From: Gammaproteobacteria bacterium MFB021
Lineage (GTDB): Bacteria; Pseudomonadota; Gammaproteobacteria; Pseudomonadales; Halomonadaceae
Assembly (NCBI GenBank): GCA_000737985.1
Contig: JNVT01000090.1
Location: 1 to 33,180, forward strand
DNA length: 33,180 bases
Direction: 5' to 3'
Part shown: piece after piece, positions 1 through 8,992 of the stretch
Numbering within the stretch: the first letter of the stretch is position 1
How the letters are laid out: the number at the start of each line of letters is the position of its first letter
Program-made: the position numbers and the translations under genes
Notes under the pieces: model-generated
What the model was told of the DNA's origin: nothing
Databases searched by the model: none
The model's input: only the letters and a program-made list of their open reading frames with translations

Positions 1-1365
<1,365 letters not shown>

Positions 1366-1507
1366 ATAACCCCAAGGGGTCTGGGTCGGGCGATCACATC
1401 GCGACAATAGCCGGATAGGCAAGAGACGTATCATCAGCATGATCCAGATTGGTCGATGTGAAGCTGGTGCGTGAAAGCGTGTCACAGGTTCATGTCGACG
1501 TCAGTTT

Positions 1508-1626
1508 TGCCTGACGACCATAGCGAGTGGGAACCACCTGATTCCATGCCGAACTCAGAAGTGAAACCGCTTAGCGCCGATGGTAGTGTGGGGTCTCCCC
1601 ATGTGAGAGTAGGTCATCGTCAGGCA
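1508..1626 (+). rRNA. rrf: 5S ribosomal RNA
   Basis: About 119 nt with the terminal helix TGCCTGACGA paired to TCGTCAGGCA, and the conserved core around CCATGCCGAACTCAGAAGTGAAA. It follows the 23S gene in the usual 23S-5S order. Ends were set by the terminal helix and may be off by one or two bases. Confidence 0.96.
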
Positions 1627-1634
1627 CCTATACC

Positions 1635-1675
1635 GAACCCCAGTCTCGTCAGAGACTGGGGTTCACTCGTTTCTG
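1635..1675 (+). terminator. rrn operon intrinsic terminator
   Basis: Perfect 13-bp stem (GAACCCCAGTCTC, 1635-1647, with GAGACTGGGGTTC, 1652-1664) and a 4-nt loop, 9 nt after the 5S gene. The downstream tract is only moderately T-rich. Position and stem strength fit an rRNA operon terminator. Confidence 0.85.
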
Positions 1676-1920
1676 GGTGTTGATATCTTCAGCACCTACC
1701 TCCCTTCGCCTATCTCGGGCGCTTTGACTTATCCCCACCTCCTTTGGTGTTTTCGAGCGCGACCGCCTGTGGGTAGTTGCCGTTCCCCGCCACGCGACTC
1801 CGGCATGCTGCTCTTAACTTATCCCCACCCCTTTGTTGGGCGCCGGCGATGAGCGGCCTTAGTACGCCATGAGGCCGCCATTGGTTGGCATCCTGGCCCA
1901 ATAGCATCCCGCTGTCGCAC
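1676..1920. other. Intergenic region after rrn with two TTATCCCCA repeats
   Basis: No gene seen. It contains two imperfect direct repeats beginning ACTTATCCCCACC, at 1727 and 1817, each followed by a CYTTTG block. Their core TTATCCCCA (1729-1737 and 1819-1827) differs by one base from the DnaA box consensus TTATCCACA. A weak inverted repeat GCGGCC/GGCCGC (1853-1858, 1873-1878) lies just past the azoreductase stop and might end that transcript. Confidence 0.4.
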
Positions 1921-2610
1921 TCAGGCGGGGCAGTGTTCCTCTACGGTCTGCAAGTGTGCGACCAGTTTTTCTACCTGCCCGATCGCCTCTCGGATGGAGC
2001 GCTGCAGACGTTCGCCACCCTCTTCCTGGTACTCGATGGCGATCTCGTGGAACCGTTCGATCCCGATCAACTCCAGGGCGGTGCGTACGCTGGCTTCCAG
2101 ATGGTTCATGTGCGCCATCGTCCCGCCGGGGCCCAGCCCGTGGCCGCCGCGGGAAGAGAGAATCACTGCCTGGCGCGGTCGGTCATTGAGCAGCGAGAGC
2201 ACCGGGTGTTCCAGGTTGCTGGGGTCGAAACCGATCGTGCGGCCCAGGCGGACGATCTGGTCTATCCATGCCTTGAACGGGGCCGGGTAGCTGTAGTTGT
2301 AGAGCGGTATTCCCAGTACCAGCACGTCGGCATCGATCACTTCGTCCACCAGGCGGTCGCTCTCGGCGAGCGTCTGGTGCATCGCCAGCGTACGGCTCTC
2401 CTGCGGGATAAAGGCTGCCGCGATCCAGGCTTCATCGAGATAGCCCGGCGGCTGGGCGCCCAGGTCGCGACGGGTCACCGGATCGTCGGGCCGGCCGGCC
2501 TTCCACTGTTCGACGAAGTGATGCGTCAGGCGGCGGCTCAGTGAGCCATGTTGGTGGGTGCCGGAGCGGCCCGGGCGCGGGCTGGCATCGAGATGGAGCA
2601 GGCGGGTCAT
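1921..2610 (-). CDS. azoR: FMN-dependent NADH-azoreductase (flavodoxin-like)
   Basis: Protein of 229 residues from the AzoR/NQO flavodoxin-like family. Such enzymes use NADH and FMN to reduce azo dyes and quinones in the cytoplasm. Seen in the sequence: N-terminal MTRLLHLDASPRP phosphate-loop region, the flavin-contacting PLYNYSYPAPFKAWID segment near residue 100, and SSRGGHG near residue 150. It is about 30 residues longer than E. coli AzoR. An in-frame upstream ATG exists, but the ATG at 2610 has AGGAG at good spacing and matches the family start. It is divergent from a LysR regulator, the usual arrangement for a target gene of that regulator. The substrate specificity is unknown. Confidence 0.85.
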   Translation of the reverse strand: MTRLLHLDASPRPGRSGTHQHGSLSRRLTHHFVEQWKAGRPDDPVTRRDLGAQPPGYLDEAWIAAAFIPQESRTLAMHQTLAESDRLVDEVIDADVLVLGIPLYNYSYPAPFKAWIDQIVRLGRTIGFDPSNLEHPVLSLLNDRPRQAVILSSRGGHGLGPGGTMAHMNHLEASVRTALELIGIERFHEIAIEYQEEGGERLQRSIREAIGQVEKLVAHLQTVEEHCPA

Positions 2611-2749
2611 GGCGTTTCTCCTGAGTCGCTGGGTGGGCCAGACGCTTTTGGCTGGCCCAGGTTCGTTTGGCTGGATTAGGCATGAGCCTGCCTCAGCCGT
2701 GGTTGGCGTCATGGCTATGGAACATCAGCGCTAACGCAGCGACAAACGA

Positions 2750-2768
2750 CCATTTCTTGCCATAATGG
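2750..2768. promoter_or_regulatory. Candidate LysR-type operator
   Basis: Dyad CCATT-N9-AATGG containing a T-N11-A core, the hallmark of LysR-type binding sites. It lies in the azoR/lysR divergent intergenic region, 31 bp before the regulator start, where autoregulation and divergent activation sites normally lie. Seen by eye only. Confidence 0.45.
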
Positions 2769-2798
2769 AAAAATAAAATTCATCCATAGGGTCGTGCC

Positions 2799-3713
2799 AT
2801 GAGCCCTCGCAAACTGCCCTCGCTCTCTGCGCTGCGCGCTTTCGAGGCGGCGGCGCGCCATCTCAGCGCCAAACGCGCCGCTGCGGAGCTGTCGGTGACG
2901 CCCACCGCCATCAGCCACCAGATTCGCCAGTTGGAGGCGCAGCTCGGCATCACGCTATTCATTCGTCAGCCGCGGCAGCTACAGCTCACCGTGCAGGGGC
3001 GGGAGTTGCTTGCCGCTGCCAGCGAGGCTTTCGATACCTTGGCGGCCACGGTGGCGCGCCTGCGCCCGGAACCAGCGCATCTCAGTGTCACCCTCTCGAC
3101 CATTCCAGCAGTGGCCGCGCGCTGGTTGCTGCCGCGGGTGAGCGAGCTGCGCGAGGCCCATCCGGATATCAATCTCAACCTGCAGATTTCCCACCATCTG
3201 GTGCCGCTGGATGGTGTCGCGGCGGATATGGCGATCCGCTACGGCGCCGGTCACTGGCCAGGGCTCGAGGCCGAGAAGCTGTTCGACAATACCTTCGTGC
3301 CCGCCTGTAGCCCGAGCCTGGGTGTGCGCAGCCATGCGGATTTGCACCACGCCACGCTGATTCACTACGAGCCGCCCAATCACAAGGGCGCGCTGCTCAG
3401 TTGGGGTGCTTGGCAGACGCTGGCGCGCGTCCCCGAACTGGAGATCGGCCAGGGGCTGGTGTTCTCGGATGAAACCCACACCATCGCTGCCGCCCTGGGT
3501 GGCCAGGGCATTGCGCTGATGAGCCGCACGCTGATCGCCGAGGAGCTGGCCGATGGGCGCCTGGTAGCGCCGTTCGGCCCCGAACTGCCAGGCGAGCCGT
3601 TCCATCTGGTCTACCCGCCGGCACGGCGTGACGAGCCCGCTATTCGTGCTGTGCGCGAGTGGGTGATGAGGCTGGCCGAGGGTGACCAAAGAGGTCGTGA
3701 TGAAAAGGCGTGA
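2799..3713 (+). CDS. LysR-family transcriptional regulator, GcvA-like
   Basis: 304 residues, normal length for LysR regulators. Residues about 5-64 form the winged helix-turn-helix (LPSLSALRAFEAAARHLS, then ELSVTPTAISHQIRQLE). The rest is the periplasmic-binding-protein-like effector domain, with the phrase FSDETHTIAAALGGQGIAL typical of the GcvA/AmpR subgroup. The start ATG has only a weak ribosome site (AGGG). It is divergently transcribed from the azoreductase gene, so that gene is its likely target. The inducer cannot be read from the sequence. Confidence 0.88.
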   Translation: MSPRKLPSLSALRAFEAAARHLSAKRAAAELSVTPTAISHQIRQLEAQLGITLFIRQPRQLQLTVQGRELLAAASEAFDTLAATVARLRPEPAHLSVTLSTIPAVAARWLLPRVSELREAHPDINLNLQISHHLVPLDGVAADMAIRYGAGHWPGLEAEKLFDNTFVPACSPSLGVRSHADLHHATLIHYEPPNHKGALLSWGAWQTLARVPELEIGQGLVFSDETHTIAAALGGQGIALMSRTLIAEELADGRLVAPFGPELPGEPFHLVYPPARRDEPAIRAVREWVMRLAEGDQRGRDEKA

Positions 3714-3769
3714 GAAGAGACTGTCAGAAGAGATTGCGGGAAAGGCGCGGCGCTGGCGCCTTGGACAAG

Positions 3770-3799
3770 AACGCGGCGGCCCTGAGCCGCCGCGTTTGG
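3770..3799. terminator. Hairpin between convergent lysR and the small unknown gene
   Basis: Perfect 11-bp stem AACGCGGCGGC (3770-3780) with GCCGCCGCGTT (3786-3796) and a 5-nt loop. There is no long T-run on either side. It ends 4 bp from the stop codon of the minus-strand gene, so it could serve both convergent transcripts. Confidence 0.6.
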
Positions 3800-3800
3800 T

Positions 3801-4103
3801 TCAGTCGTCTTCGTCGCGGGGGGATTGGAAGGCGCGCTTGTCATCGGGCAGGCGCACCATGTCGCCCAGGTTGAGGTCTCCGTGGCTGTCGTGGCGTTCG
3901 CCGTCGTCGCCGATCAGGGCGGCGACCTTGCCGATGCTGACGCCGTCCTTGTAGGCCTCGACCTGAATGCGCACGGTGGCACCGTGGTAGCGCGCGGTGA
4001 GGATCATTCCGGGCTGCGGCTCGACCCGGTGCTGTTCATCCTTGGCGTAGTGGGCGTCGACACTGGCACCGCCCGGGGCGTCCCACTCGACATGCTTGTG
4101 CAT
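3801..4103 (-). CDS. Small conserved-looking protein of unknown function
   Basis: Hydrophilic, acidic protein of 100 residues that I do not recognise. There is no signal peptide or membrane segment. It contains a small beta-rich-looking stretch (GMILTARYHGATVRIQVEAYKDG) followed by an acidic tail ending RDEDD. The start at 4103 is preferred because AGGAG sits 7 bases upstream. Its GC and codon use match the surrounding core genome, and the strong hairpin at its 3' end suggests a real transcription unit. An acidic small protein would fit a moderate halophile, but no function can be assigned. Confidence 0.65.
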   Translation of the reverse strand: MHKHVEWDAPGGASVDAHYAKDEQHRVEPQPGMILTARYHGATVRIQVEAYKDGVSIGKVAALIGDDGERHDSHGDLNLGDMVRLPDDKRAFQSPRDEDD

Positions 4104-4282
4104 GCGTTTCTCCTTGTCCAAGAGGTTCATGTGCTCCTAGCGTAGCGCGCTTTGCCCGCGTCTGCCGCGTGGTGACCTCGCCAAAAGACGCACGCCACGG
4201 GTGAGCGCAACGCTTGTCTTTTGCCCGCGCCGGCAGCACAGTTGAAAGGTCTTTCGTAACCCAACAATGAGTGACAACAACG

Positions 4283-5485
4283 ATGAAAAAGACAGTCATG
4301 GCACTGGCGGTCGCGGCGGCCTCGGTGTGCAGCATCGCGGCGCAGGCGGACGTCAAGGTAGGCTTTCTCGGCGGTTTCACCGGCGGTATCGAGAGTCTGA
4401 CGCCGCCGATCTTCGACGGTGCCAAGTTGGCGGTGGCCGAGGTCAACGAGCAGGGCGGGCTGCTGGATGGCGAGAAGATGGTGATGCCGTCCGGCGATAC
4501 CACCTGCTCGGATGCGGCCGCGGCCTCCAACGCCGCCGACCGCCTGGTCAACAGCGAGAAGGTGACCGCGATCGTCGGCGCGCTGTGCACCGGGGCGACC
4601 ATCGCGGCGGCCAACAACGCGGCGATTCCGGGTGGGGTGGTGATGGTCTCGCCGGCCTCCACCGCGCCGGCGGTGACCGATCTCGCCGACAACGATCTGG
4701 TCTTCCGTACCGTGCCTTCCGATGCCTTCCAGGGGGAACAGCTCGCCAAGCTGCTGCTTTCCAAGGGGATCGACAATGTCGCCGTGACTTACGTCAACAA
4801 TGACTATGGCCAGGGCCTCGACGGCGCCTTCACCAAGACTTTCGAAGCCGAGGGCGGTACCGTTGCCGCCAACCTGGCGCATGAAGACAACCGGGCCGAC
4901 TACCGCTCCGAGATCGGGCAGCTCGCGGCCAGCGGTGCGCCGACCCTGGTGGTGCTCGCCTACGCCGACACCTCGGGCCAGACGATCCTGCGTCAGGCCT
5001 ACGAAAGCGGTGCCTTTACCCAGTTCGCGGGTGGCGATGGCATGGTTGGCAACTCGCTGGTGGATGCGGTGGGCGCCGACGTGCTCGAGGGCATGATCGC
5101 CACCCGCCCCGGGTCGCCGCAGTCGCCGGGCACCGAGACCTTCACCAAGCTGGCAGAAAAGGCCGGCATCGACCCCACCGCGGTGTTCGCTGCCCAGTCC
5201 TACGACGCCGCCTTCCTGCTCGCCATGGCGATCGAGAAGAACGGCAGCGCGGATCGCGAAGGGCTCTCCAAGGCGCTGCGCGAGGTCGCTGGCGCGCCGG
5301 GCGAGAAGATCCTGCCGGGCGAGTGGGCGAAGGCCAAGAAGCTGATCGACGCCGGTAAAGACGTGGACTACGAAGGGGCCGCCGGTGACGCCGAGTTTGA
5401 CAAGAACGGCGACGTGCCGGGCGTGGTGGTCGAGATGGCGGTGGAGAATGGCAAGTTCGTCACCAAGGGGCCGGTGGGTGAATGA
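4283..5485 (+). CDS. livJ: Branched-chain amino acid type ABC transporter substrate-binding protein
   Basis: Protein of 400 residues, normal for LivJ/LivK periplasmic binding proteins (HAAT family, Peripla_BP_6 fold). Residues 1-22 are a Sec signal peptide ending AQA before DVKVGFLG. The canonical opening VGFLGGFTG and the segment VTYVNNDYGQGL are visible. It should deliver hydrophobic amino acids or related compounds to the membrane complex encoded convergently at 5890-9763. The ATG at 4283 has no strong ribosome site. A GTG at 4271 in the same frame would add four residues, but the signal peptide starts naturally at MKK. The 3' end including the stop codon is duplicated in a 48-bp tandem repeat. 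Confidence 0.88.
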   Translation: MKKTVMALAVAAASVCSIAAQADVKVGFLGGFTGGIESLTPPIFDGAKLAVAEVNEQGGLLDGEKMVMPSGDTTCSDAAAASNAADRLVNSEKVTAIVGALCTGATIAAANNAAIPGGVVMVSPASTAPAVTDLADNDLVFRTVPSDAFQGEQLAKLLLSKGIDNVAVTYVNNDYGQGLDGAFTKTFEAEGGTVAANLAHEDNRADYRSEIGQLAASGAPTLVVLAYADTSGQTILRQAYESGAFTQFAGGDGMVGNSLVDAVGADVLEGMIATRPGSPQSPGTETFTKLAEKAGIDPTAVFAAQSYDAAFLLAMAIEKNGSADREGLSKALREVAGAPGEKILPGEWAKAKKLIDAGKDVDYEGAAGDAEFDKNGDVPGVVVEMAVENGKFVTKGPVGE

Positions 5486-5578
5486 ACCGATCGATGAATA
5501 AATAGCGTCACCAAGGGGCCGGTGGGTGAATAAGCCGATTGGTGAATAAATAGCGTTATCAAGGGGCCGGTTAGCGAG
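5459..5578 (+). repeat. 48-bp tandem repeat, 2.5 copies, spanning the livJ stop codon
   Basis: Units start at 5459, 5507 and 5555 (the last truncated at about 5578). Each begins GTCACCAAGGGGCCGG or a close variant. Unit 1 encodes the last eight LivJ residues and its TGA. Unit 2 encodes the same residues and ends in TAA. Because 48 is a multiple of three, the copies stay in frame with the gene. Units 1 and 2 differ by only a few substitutions. Confidence 0.93.
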
Positions 5579-5621
5579 TCATCGCGCCGGCGCCACCCGG
5601 AATAGAAAAATCCGGGACAGG

Positions 5622-5659
5622 AAAAACCCCGAGTCGGCGGCTGCTGGCTCGGGGTTTTT
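5622..5659 (+). terminator. Intrinsic terminator of livJ
   Basis: Stem built from AAAAACCCCGAG (5622-5633) and CTCGGGGTTTTT (5648-5659), closing on a T5 run. It lies after the 48-bp repeat array. Complementary A and T runs on the two sides make it potentially bidirectional. Confidence 0.88.
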
Positions 5660-5672
5660 GGTTTCCACGTCA

Positions 5673-5813
5673 GAGGGTGTTTACAAAATGCCTGCGCTCG
5701 ACGATACGGCGTTGAAATCGACCTCAAAGTACTCATTTACACCGCGTAAACTCCGTCTTTTCGGCCGATTTCGCCTTGTCTCGCCTTCGCTCGTCGAATT
5801 TGTAAACACCCTC
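5673..5813. mobile_element. MITE-like element, 141 bp, 15-bp terminal inverted repeats
   Basis: Perfect 15-bp terminal inverted repeats: GAGGGTGTTTACAAA at 5673-5687 and its complement at 5799-5813. They are flanked by the trinucleotide TCA on both sides (5670-5672 and 5814-5816). There is no credible coding capacity inside. An internal dyad TTTAC/GTAAA (5736-5740, 5746-5750) repeats part of the terminal motif. GAG ends with a TNA target duplication are the pattern of the IS1031 group of the IS5 family (family knowledge), so a non-autonomous derivative of such an element is the likely origin. It sits between the livJ terminator and the livM 3' end. Confidence 0.7.
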
Positions 5814-5835
5814 TCAGTCCGAAGTGTTCGGTGCG

Positions 5836-5863
5836 ATGGGCGCTCGTCGCGATGAGCGCCCAT
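5836..5863 (-). terminator. Hairpin downstream of livM
   Basis: Perfect 10-bp stem ATGGGCGCTC/GAGCGCCCAT with an 8-nt loop, 27 bp beyond the livM stop codon. No T-run follows on the minus strand, so its role as terminator of the livGFHM transcript is only probable. Confidence 0.45.
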
Positions 5864-5889
5864 TGGGTGGACGCCCGCCGCCGTGAACG

Positions 5890-7185
5890 TCAATCGTGCT
5901 GGGCGACCCGCTCCGGGATCATCCCGCGCGGGGCAAAGCGCAGCACCATCAGGATCAGCAGCCCGATCACGAAGACTCGCGCCTGCAGTGCGCGGCTATC
6001 GAGGTTGCCCGGCTGCCAGCCGAACCAGTCGCCGCCCAGAGCGGTCACCAGATGCATCAGCGCCAGCGCCAGCGGGCCGGACATGATCCAGATCACATAG
6101 ACCAGTACCGCGCCGAACAGGGTGCCCAGGTTGTTGCCCGGCCCGCCCAGAATCACCATCACCAGTACCAGGAAGGTGTGGTTGAGCGGCAGGTAGCCCT
6201 GGGGGTCGAAGATCCCGGTGAAGCTGGTCAGCACCGCGCCGCCCAGCCCCATCAGGATACAGCCGAAGACGAAGATCTCCTGGCGCCGGCGGTTGATCGA
6301 CTTGCCCATTGCCGCGGCGGAGACTTCGTTGTCGCGGATGGCGCGGATCATCCGCCCCCAGGGCGCGTGGTAGGCGCGGTGGAGCAGGAAGAAGATCACC
6401 GCGATCAGCACGGCGGTCACGCAGAAGTAGAGCGCGCGGGCGGTGACGAAGCCGACCTCACCGGGGTCGGGCACCGGCCACGGCAGCGGGGAGATGGTGG
6501 CGGTGCCGCGGGTCAGCCAGTCCGAGTTCTTGAGAAACGCCTTGATGATCTCGGCGATGCCCAGGGTGGCGATGACCAGATAGTCGCTGCGCAGCCCCAG
6601 GCAGATATGCCCGATGACATAGCCGATCCCCCCGGCGAGCACGCCGCCGACGATCCAGCCGAGCCATACCGGTAGCCCCAGGCCGCCGATGAACTCCACC
6701 TGGGACTCGATATCGCCGGTGACGCTGCGCAACCAGCTGATCACCACCAGGTAGGCGATGAGCGCGACGATCACGGTGATCAGCGTGCGCAGCCAGCGCG
6801 GCACACCGAGCCGGTCGATGCGGCTGACGGCGAAGACCAGCGCGACCGCGGCGACGATCGCCAGCAGCACCCAGCCCAGCCGGCCCGGCAGGTCGCTGGC
6901 CCAGAAGGCGTGATTGACCGGAATGCTGAAGAAGGTGGCGGAGAAGCCGCCGAGGGCGACGAAGCCCATGATGCCAGCGTTGAACTGGCCGGCGTAGCCC
7001 CACTGGATGGTCAGGCCGAGGGCCAGGATGGCGTAGCAGGCGGCCTCGACCATCATGCGCGTGGCGTAGGCCGGCCCCATGCTGGCGAAGACGGCGAGCA
7101 CCACCAGCGCCAGGCCGCCGAACAGCAGGATCTCGCGGCGGGGGAAAGGGCGCTGGGACGGCGTCTGTTGGGTGGACGGATTCAT
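5890..7185 (-). CDS. livM: Branched-chain amino acid ABC transporter permease LivM
   Basis: 431 residues, a polytopic inner-membrane permease. Around ten hydrophobic segments are visible, plus the LivM/LivH family region LGLTIQWGYAGQFNAGIMGF near residues 55-75. The cytoplasmic coupling loop is recognisable in RAIRDNEVSAAAMGK, which contacts the ATPases. It is last in the livG-livF-livH-livM operon. Its ATG overlaps the livH stop codon by one base (TAATG), so translation is coupled. An inserted arginine-containing stretch with extra hydrophobic segments (about residues 115-185) makes it longer than compact LivM proteins. Confidence 0.9.
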   Translation of the reverse strand: MNPSTQQTPSQRPFPRREILLFGGLALVVLAVFASMGPAYATRMMVEAACYAILALGLTIQWGYAGQFNAGIMGFVALGGFSATFFSIPVNHAFWASDLPGRLGWVLLAIVAAVALVFAVSRIDRLGVPRWLRTLITVIVALIAYLVVISWLRSVTGDIESQVEFIGGLGLPVWLGWIVGGVLAGGIGYVIGHICLGLRSDYLVIATLGIAEIIKAFLKNSDWLTRGTATISPLPWPVPDPGEVGFVTARALYFCVTAVLIAVIFFLLHRAYHAPWGRMIRAIRDNEVSAAAMGKSINRRRQEIFVFGCILMGLGGAVLTSFTGIFDPQGYLPLNHTFLVLVMVILGGPGNNLGTLFGAVLVYVIWIMSGPLALALMHLVTALGGDWFGWQPGNLDSRALQARVFVIGLLILMVLRFAPRGMIPERVAQHD

Positions 7186-8183
7186 TAGATCACCTTCCCT
7201 TTGAACAGGCCGGTCGGGCGCCAGATCAGCACCGCGATCAGAATGAAGAAGGGCACCACGATCTTGTACTCGGTGCCCACCAGCGCCAGGTTGTTGGGTA
7301 GCTCGATCCAGCTCGGCAGGCTATCGCGCAGCGGGCGCAGCAGCACCGACCAGTTGAATACCGCCAGAGTCTCGGCGAAACCGACCAGGAAGCCGCCGGC
7401 GATGGCGCCGTAGGGGTGGCCGACGCCGCCGACGATCGCCGCGGCGAAGATCGGCAGCAGCAGGAAGAAACTCAGGTCCGGCTTGAACGCCACATCCAGC
7501 GACAGCAGCGTCCCCGCCAGGGTCGCCAGCGAGCCGGCGATCACCCAGGTCAGGGTGATGATCAGCTTGGTATTGATGCCCGAGGCGCGGGCCAGGTCGG
7601 GGTTGTCCGACATCGCTCGCATCGCCTTGCCCAGACGCGCCCGGGTCAGGAACAGATGCAGCCCGATCACCGCCACCAGGGTGACCACGAACAGGATCAC
7701 CTGCGGCTCGGTGATGATGATCGGGCGCGTCACGCCGGGCAGTTCGATGCGAAAGATCGCCTTGCGCGCCTCGACGTAGAGGCTCTCCGCGCCGGTGCCG
7801 GAGAACAGTCGGATCAGCCCCTGCAGCATCAGCGTGACCCCCAGCGAGGCGATCACCATCACGATCGGCTTGACCCCGTGGGCACGCAGCGGCTGGTAGA
7901 ACACGCGGTCGATGCCCACCGCCACCAGCGAGGTGAAGATCATCGCCAGCGGCAGCATCACGATCGCGGTGGGCAGCCCCAGGGCGTCACCGGCGTGGGG
8001 AAAGGCCAGGGTCAGCAGCAGCACCACGAAGGCCCCCAGGGTCATCATGTCGGCGTGGGCGAAGTGGGCGAAACGCAGGATGCTGTAGATCAGCGTCACC
8101 CCGATCGCGCCCATGGCGTAGATGCAGCCGGTCACGCTCCCGGCCACCACCACGTAGTTGAAGAAGTAGATCAGCTCATTCAC
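7185..8183 (-). CDS. livH: Branched-chain amino acid ABC transporter permease LivH
   Basis: 332 residues, the second inner-membrane permease of the importer. It has eight or so hydrophobic segments and the family signature ILRFAHFAHADMMTLGAF near residue 36. The coupling loop AMRAMSDNPDLARASGIN lies near residue 190. The start is GTG at 8183 with a weak AAGAG ribosome site, and no ATG fits the family N-terminus MNELIYFFNYVV better. It partners LivM and is driven by LivG and LivF. It is separated from livF by 39 bp and overlaps livM by one base, so all four genes form one operon. Confidence 0.9.
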   Translation of the reverse strand: MNELIYFFNYVVVAGSVTGCIYAMGAIGVTLIYSILRFAHFAHADMMTLGAFVVLLLTLAFPHAGDALGLPTAIVMLPLAMIFTSLVAVGIDRVFYQPLRAHGVKPIVMVIASLGVTLMLQGLIRLFSGTGAESLYVEARKAIFRIELPGVTRPIIITEPQVILFVVTLVAVIGLHLFLTRARLGKAMRAMSDNPDLARASGINTKLIITLTWVIAGSLATLAGTLLSLDVAFKPDLSFFLLLPIFAAAIVGGVGHPYGAIAGGFLVGFAETLAVFNWSVLLRPLRDSLPSWIELPNNLALVGTEYKIVVPFFILIAVLIWRPTGLFKGKVI

Positions 8184-8222
8184 GGCGAAATCTCTTGTCC
8201 TGTCGGCATGGCAGCGGCGCTC

Positions 8223-8927
8223 TCAACCGCCGAGGAAACTCTTGGCTACCTGCGGGTCGGCGAGCAGCGCCTCGCCGCTGTCGGTGAAGCGGTTCTGTCC
8301 GGCGGCGAGCACGAAGCCCCGGTGGGCGATACGCAGCGCCTGCTTGGCGTTCTGCTCTACCATCAGCACCCCGACCCCGGTGGCGCTGATGCGCTTCACC
8401 TGCTCGAAGATCTCGTTCATGTAGCGCGGCGAGAGACCGGCGGTGGGCTCGTCGAGCAGCAGCACGCTGGGTTCGTTCATCAGCGCCCGGCCCATCGCCA
8501 CCATCTGGCGCTGGCCGCCGGAGAGTTCGCCCGCGGGCTGGTGGCGCTTGTCGTAGAGCGGCGGGAAGATGTCGTAGATCTGGCGCTTGAGCCGCGTCAC
8601 CGTGGCCGGCTTGAGAAAGGCGCCCATCTCCAGGTTTTCCGCCACCGTGAGGCTGGGGAAGATGTTCTTCTCCTGGGGCACGAAGCCCATCCCGCGCTCC
8701 ACCAGCTTGTGCGGCGGCAGGTTGGTGATCGGGTCGCCGCGCAGGCGAATCTCGCCGCCGGTGATGGTGAGCAGGCCGAACACGGCTTTGAGCATGGTCG
8801 ACTTGCCGGCGCCGTTGGGGCCGACGATGACCCCGATCTCATCGGCTTCGATCGCCATGTCGACGCCGTTGAGAATGTTCATGCCGCCGTAGCCGCCATG
8901 AACGTCGATCGCTTCGAGTAGTGGCAT
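8223..8927 (-). CDS. livF: Branched-chain amino acid ABC transporter ATP-binding protein LivF
   Basis: 234 residues, the usual length for LivF. Walker A is GPNGAGKST at 36-44, the ABC signature LSGGQ at 135-139 and Walker B LLLDE at 156-160, followed by the switch region and MVEQNAKQAL. It energises transport through the LivH/LivM pore together with LivG. A longer open frame continues upstream to 9107, but it overlaps livG. MPLLEAIDVHGGYGG at 8927 is the normal LivF start, although its ribosome site is weak. Confidence 0.92.
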   Translation of the reverse strand: MPLLEAIDVHGGYGGMNILNGVDMAIEADEIGVIVGPNGAGKSTMLKAVFGLLTITGGEIRLRGDPITNLPPHKLVERGMGFVPQEKNIFPSLTVAENLEMGAFLKPATVTRLKRQIYDIFPPLYDKRHQPAGELSGGQRQMVAMGRALMNEPSVLLLDEPTAGLSPRYMNEIFEQVKRISATGVGVLMVEQNAKQALRIAHRGFVLAAGQNRFTDSGEALLADPQVAKSFLGG

Positions 8928-8992
8928 GGTGAGCTCGTTTGTTATTGAAGCGGTTGGCGCACCGGGCTGCCCAGCACGCCGGCCGTGAGGCG

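Noticed and set aside
1471-1683. 70-codon frame across the 5S region
   Set aside because: It overlaps the 5S rRNA gene and the rrn terminator; no ribosome site.
5681-5893. 70-codon minus-strand frame within the MITE
   Set aside because: It crosses the inverted-repeat element and ends in livM; no family resemblance.
7416-8921. 501-codon plus-strand frame opposite livH and livF
   Set aside because: His/Gln/Arg-rich translation typical of an antisense shadow of GC-rich genes.
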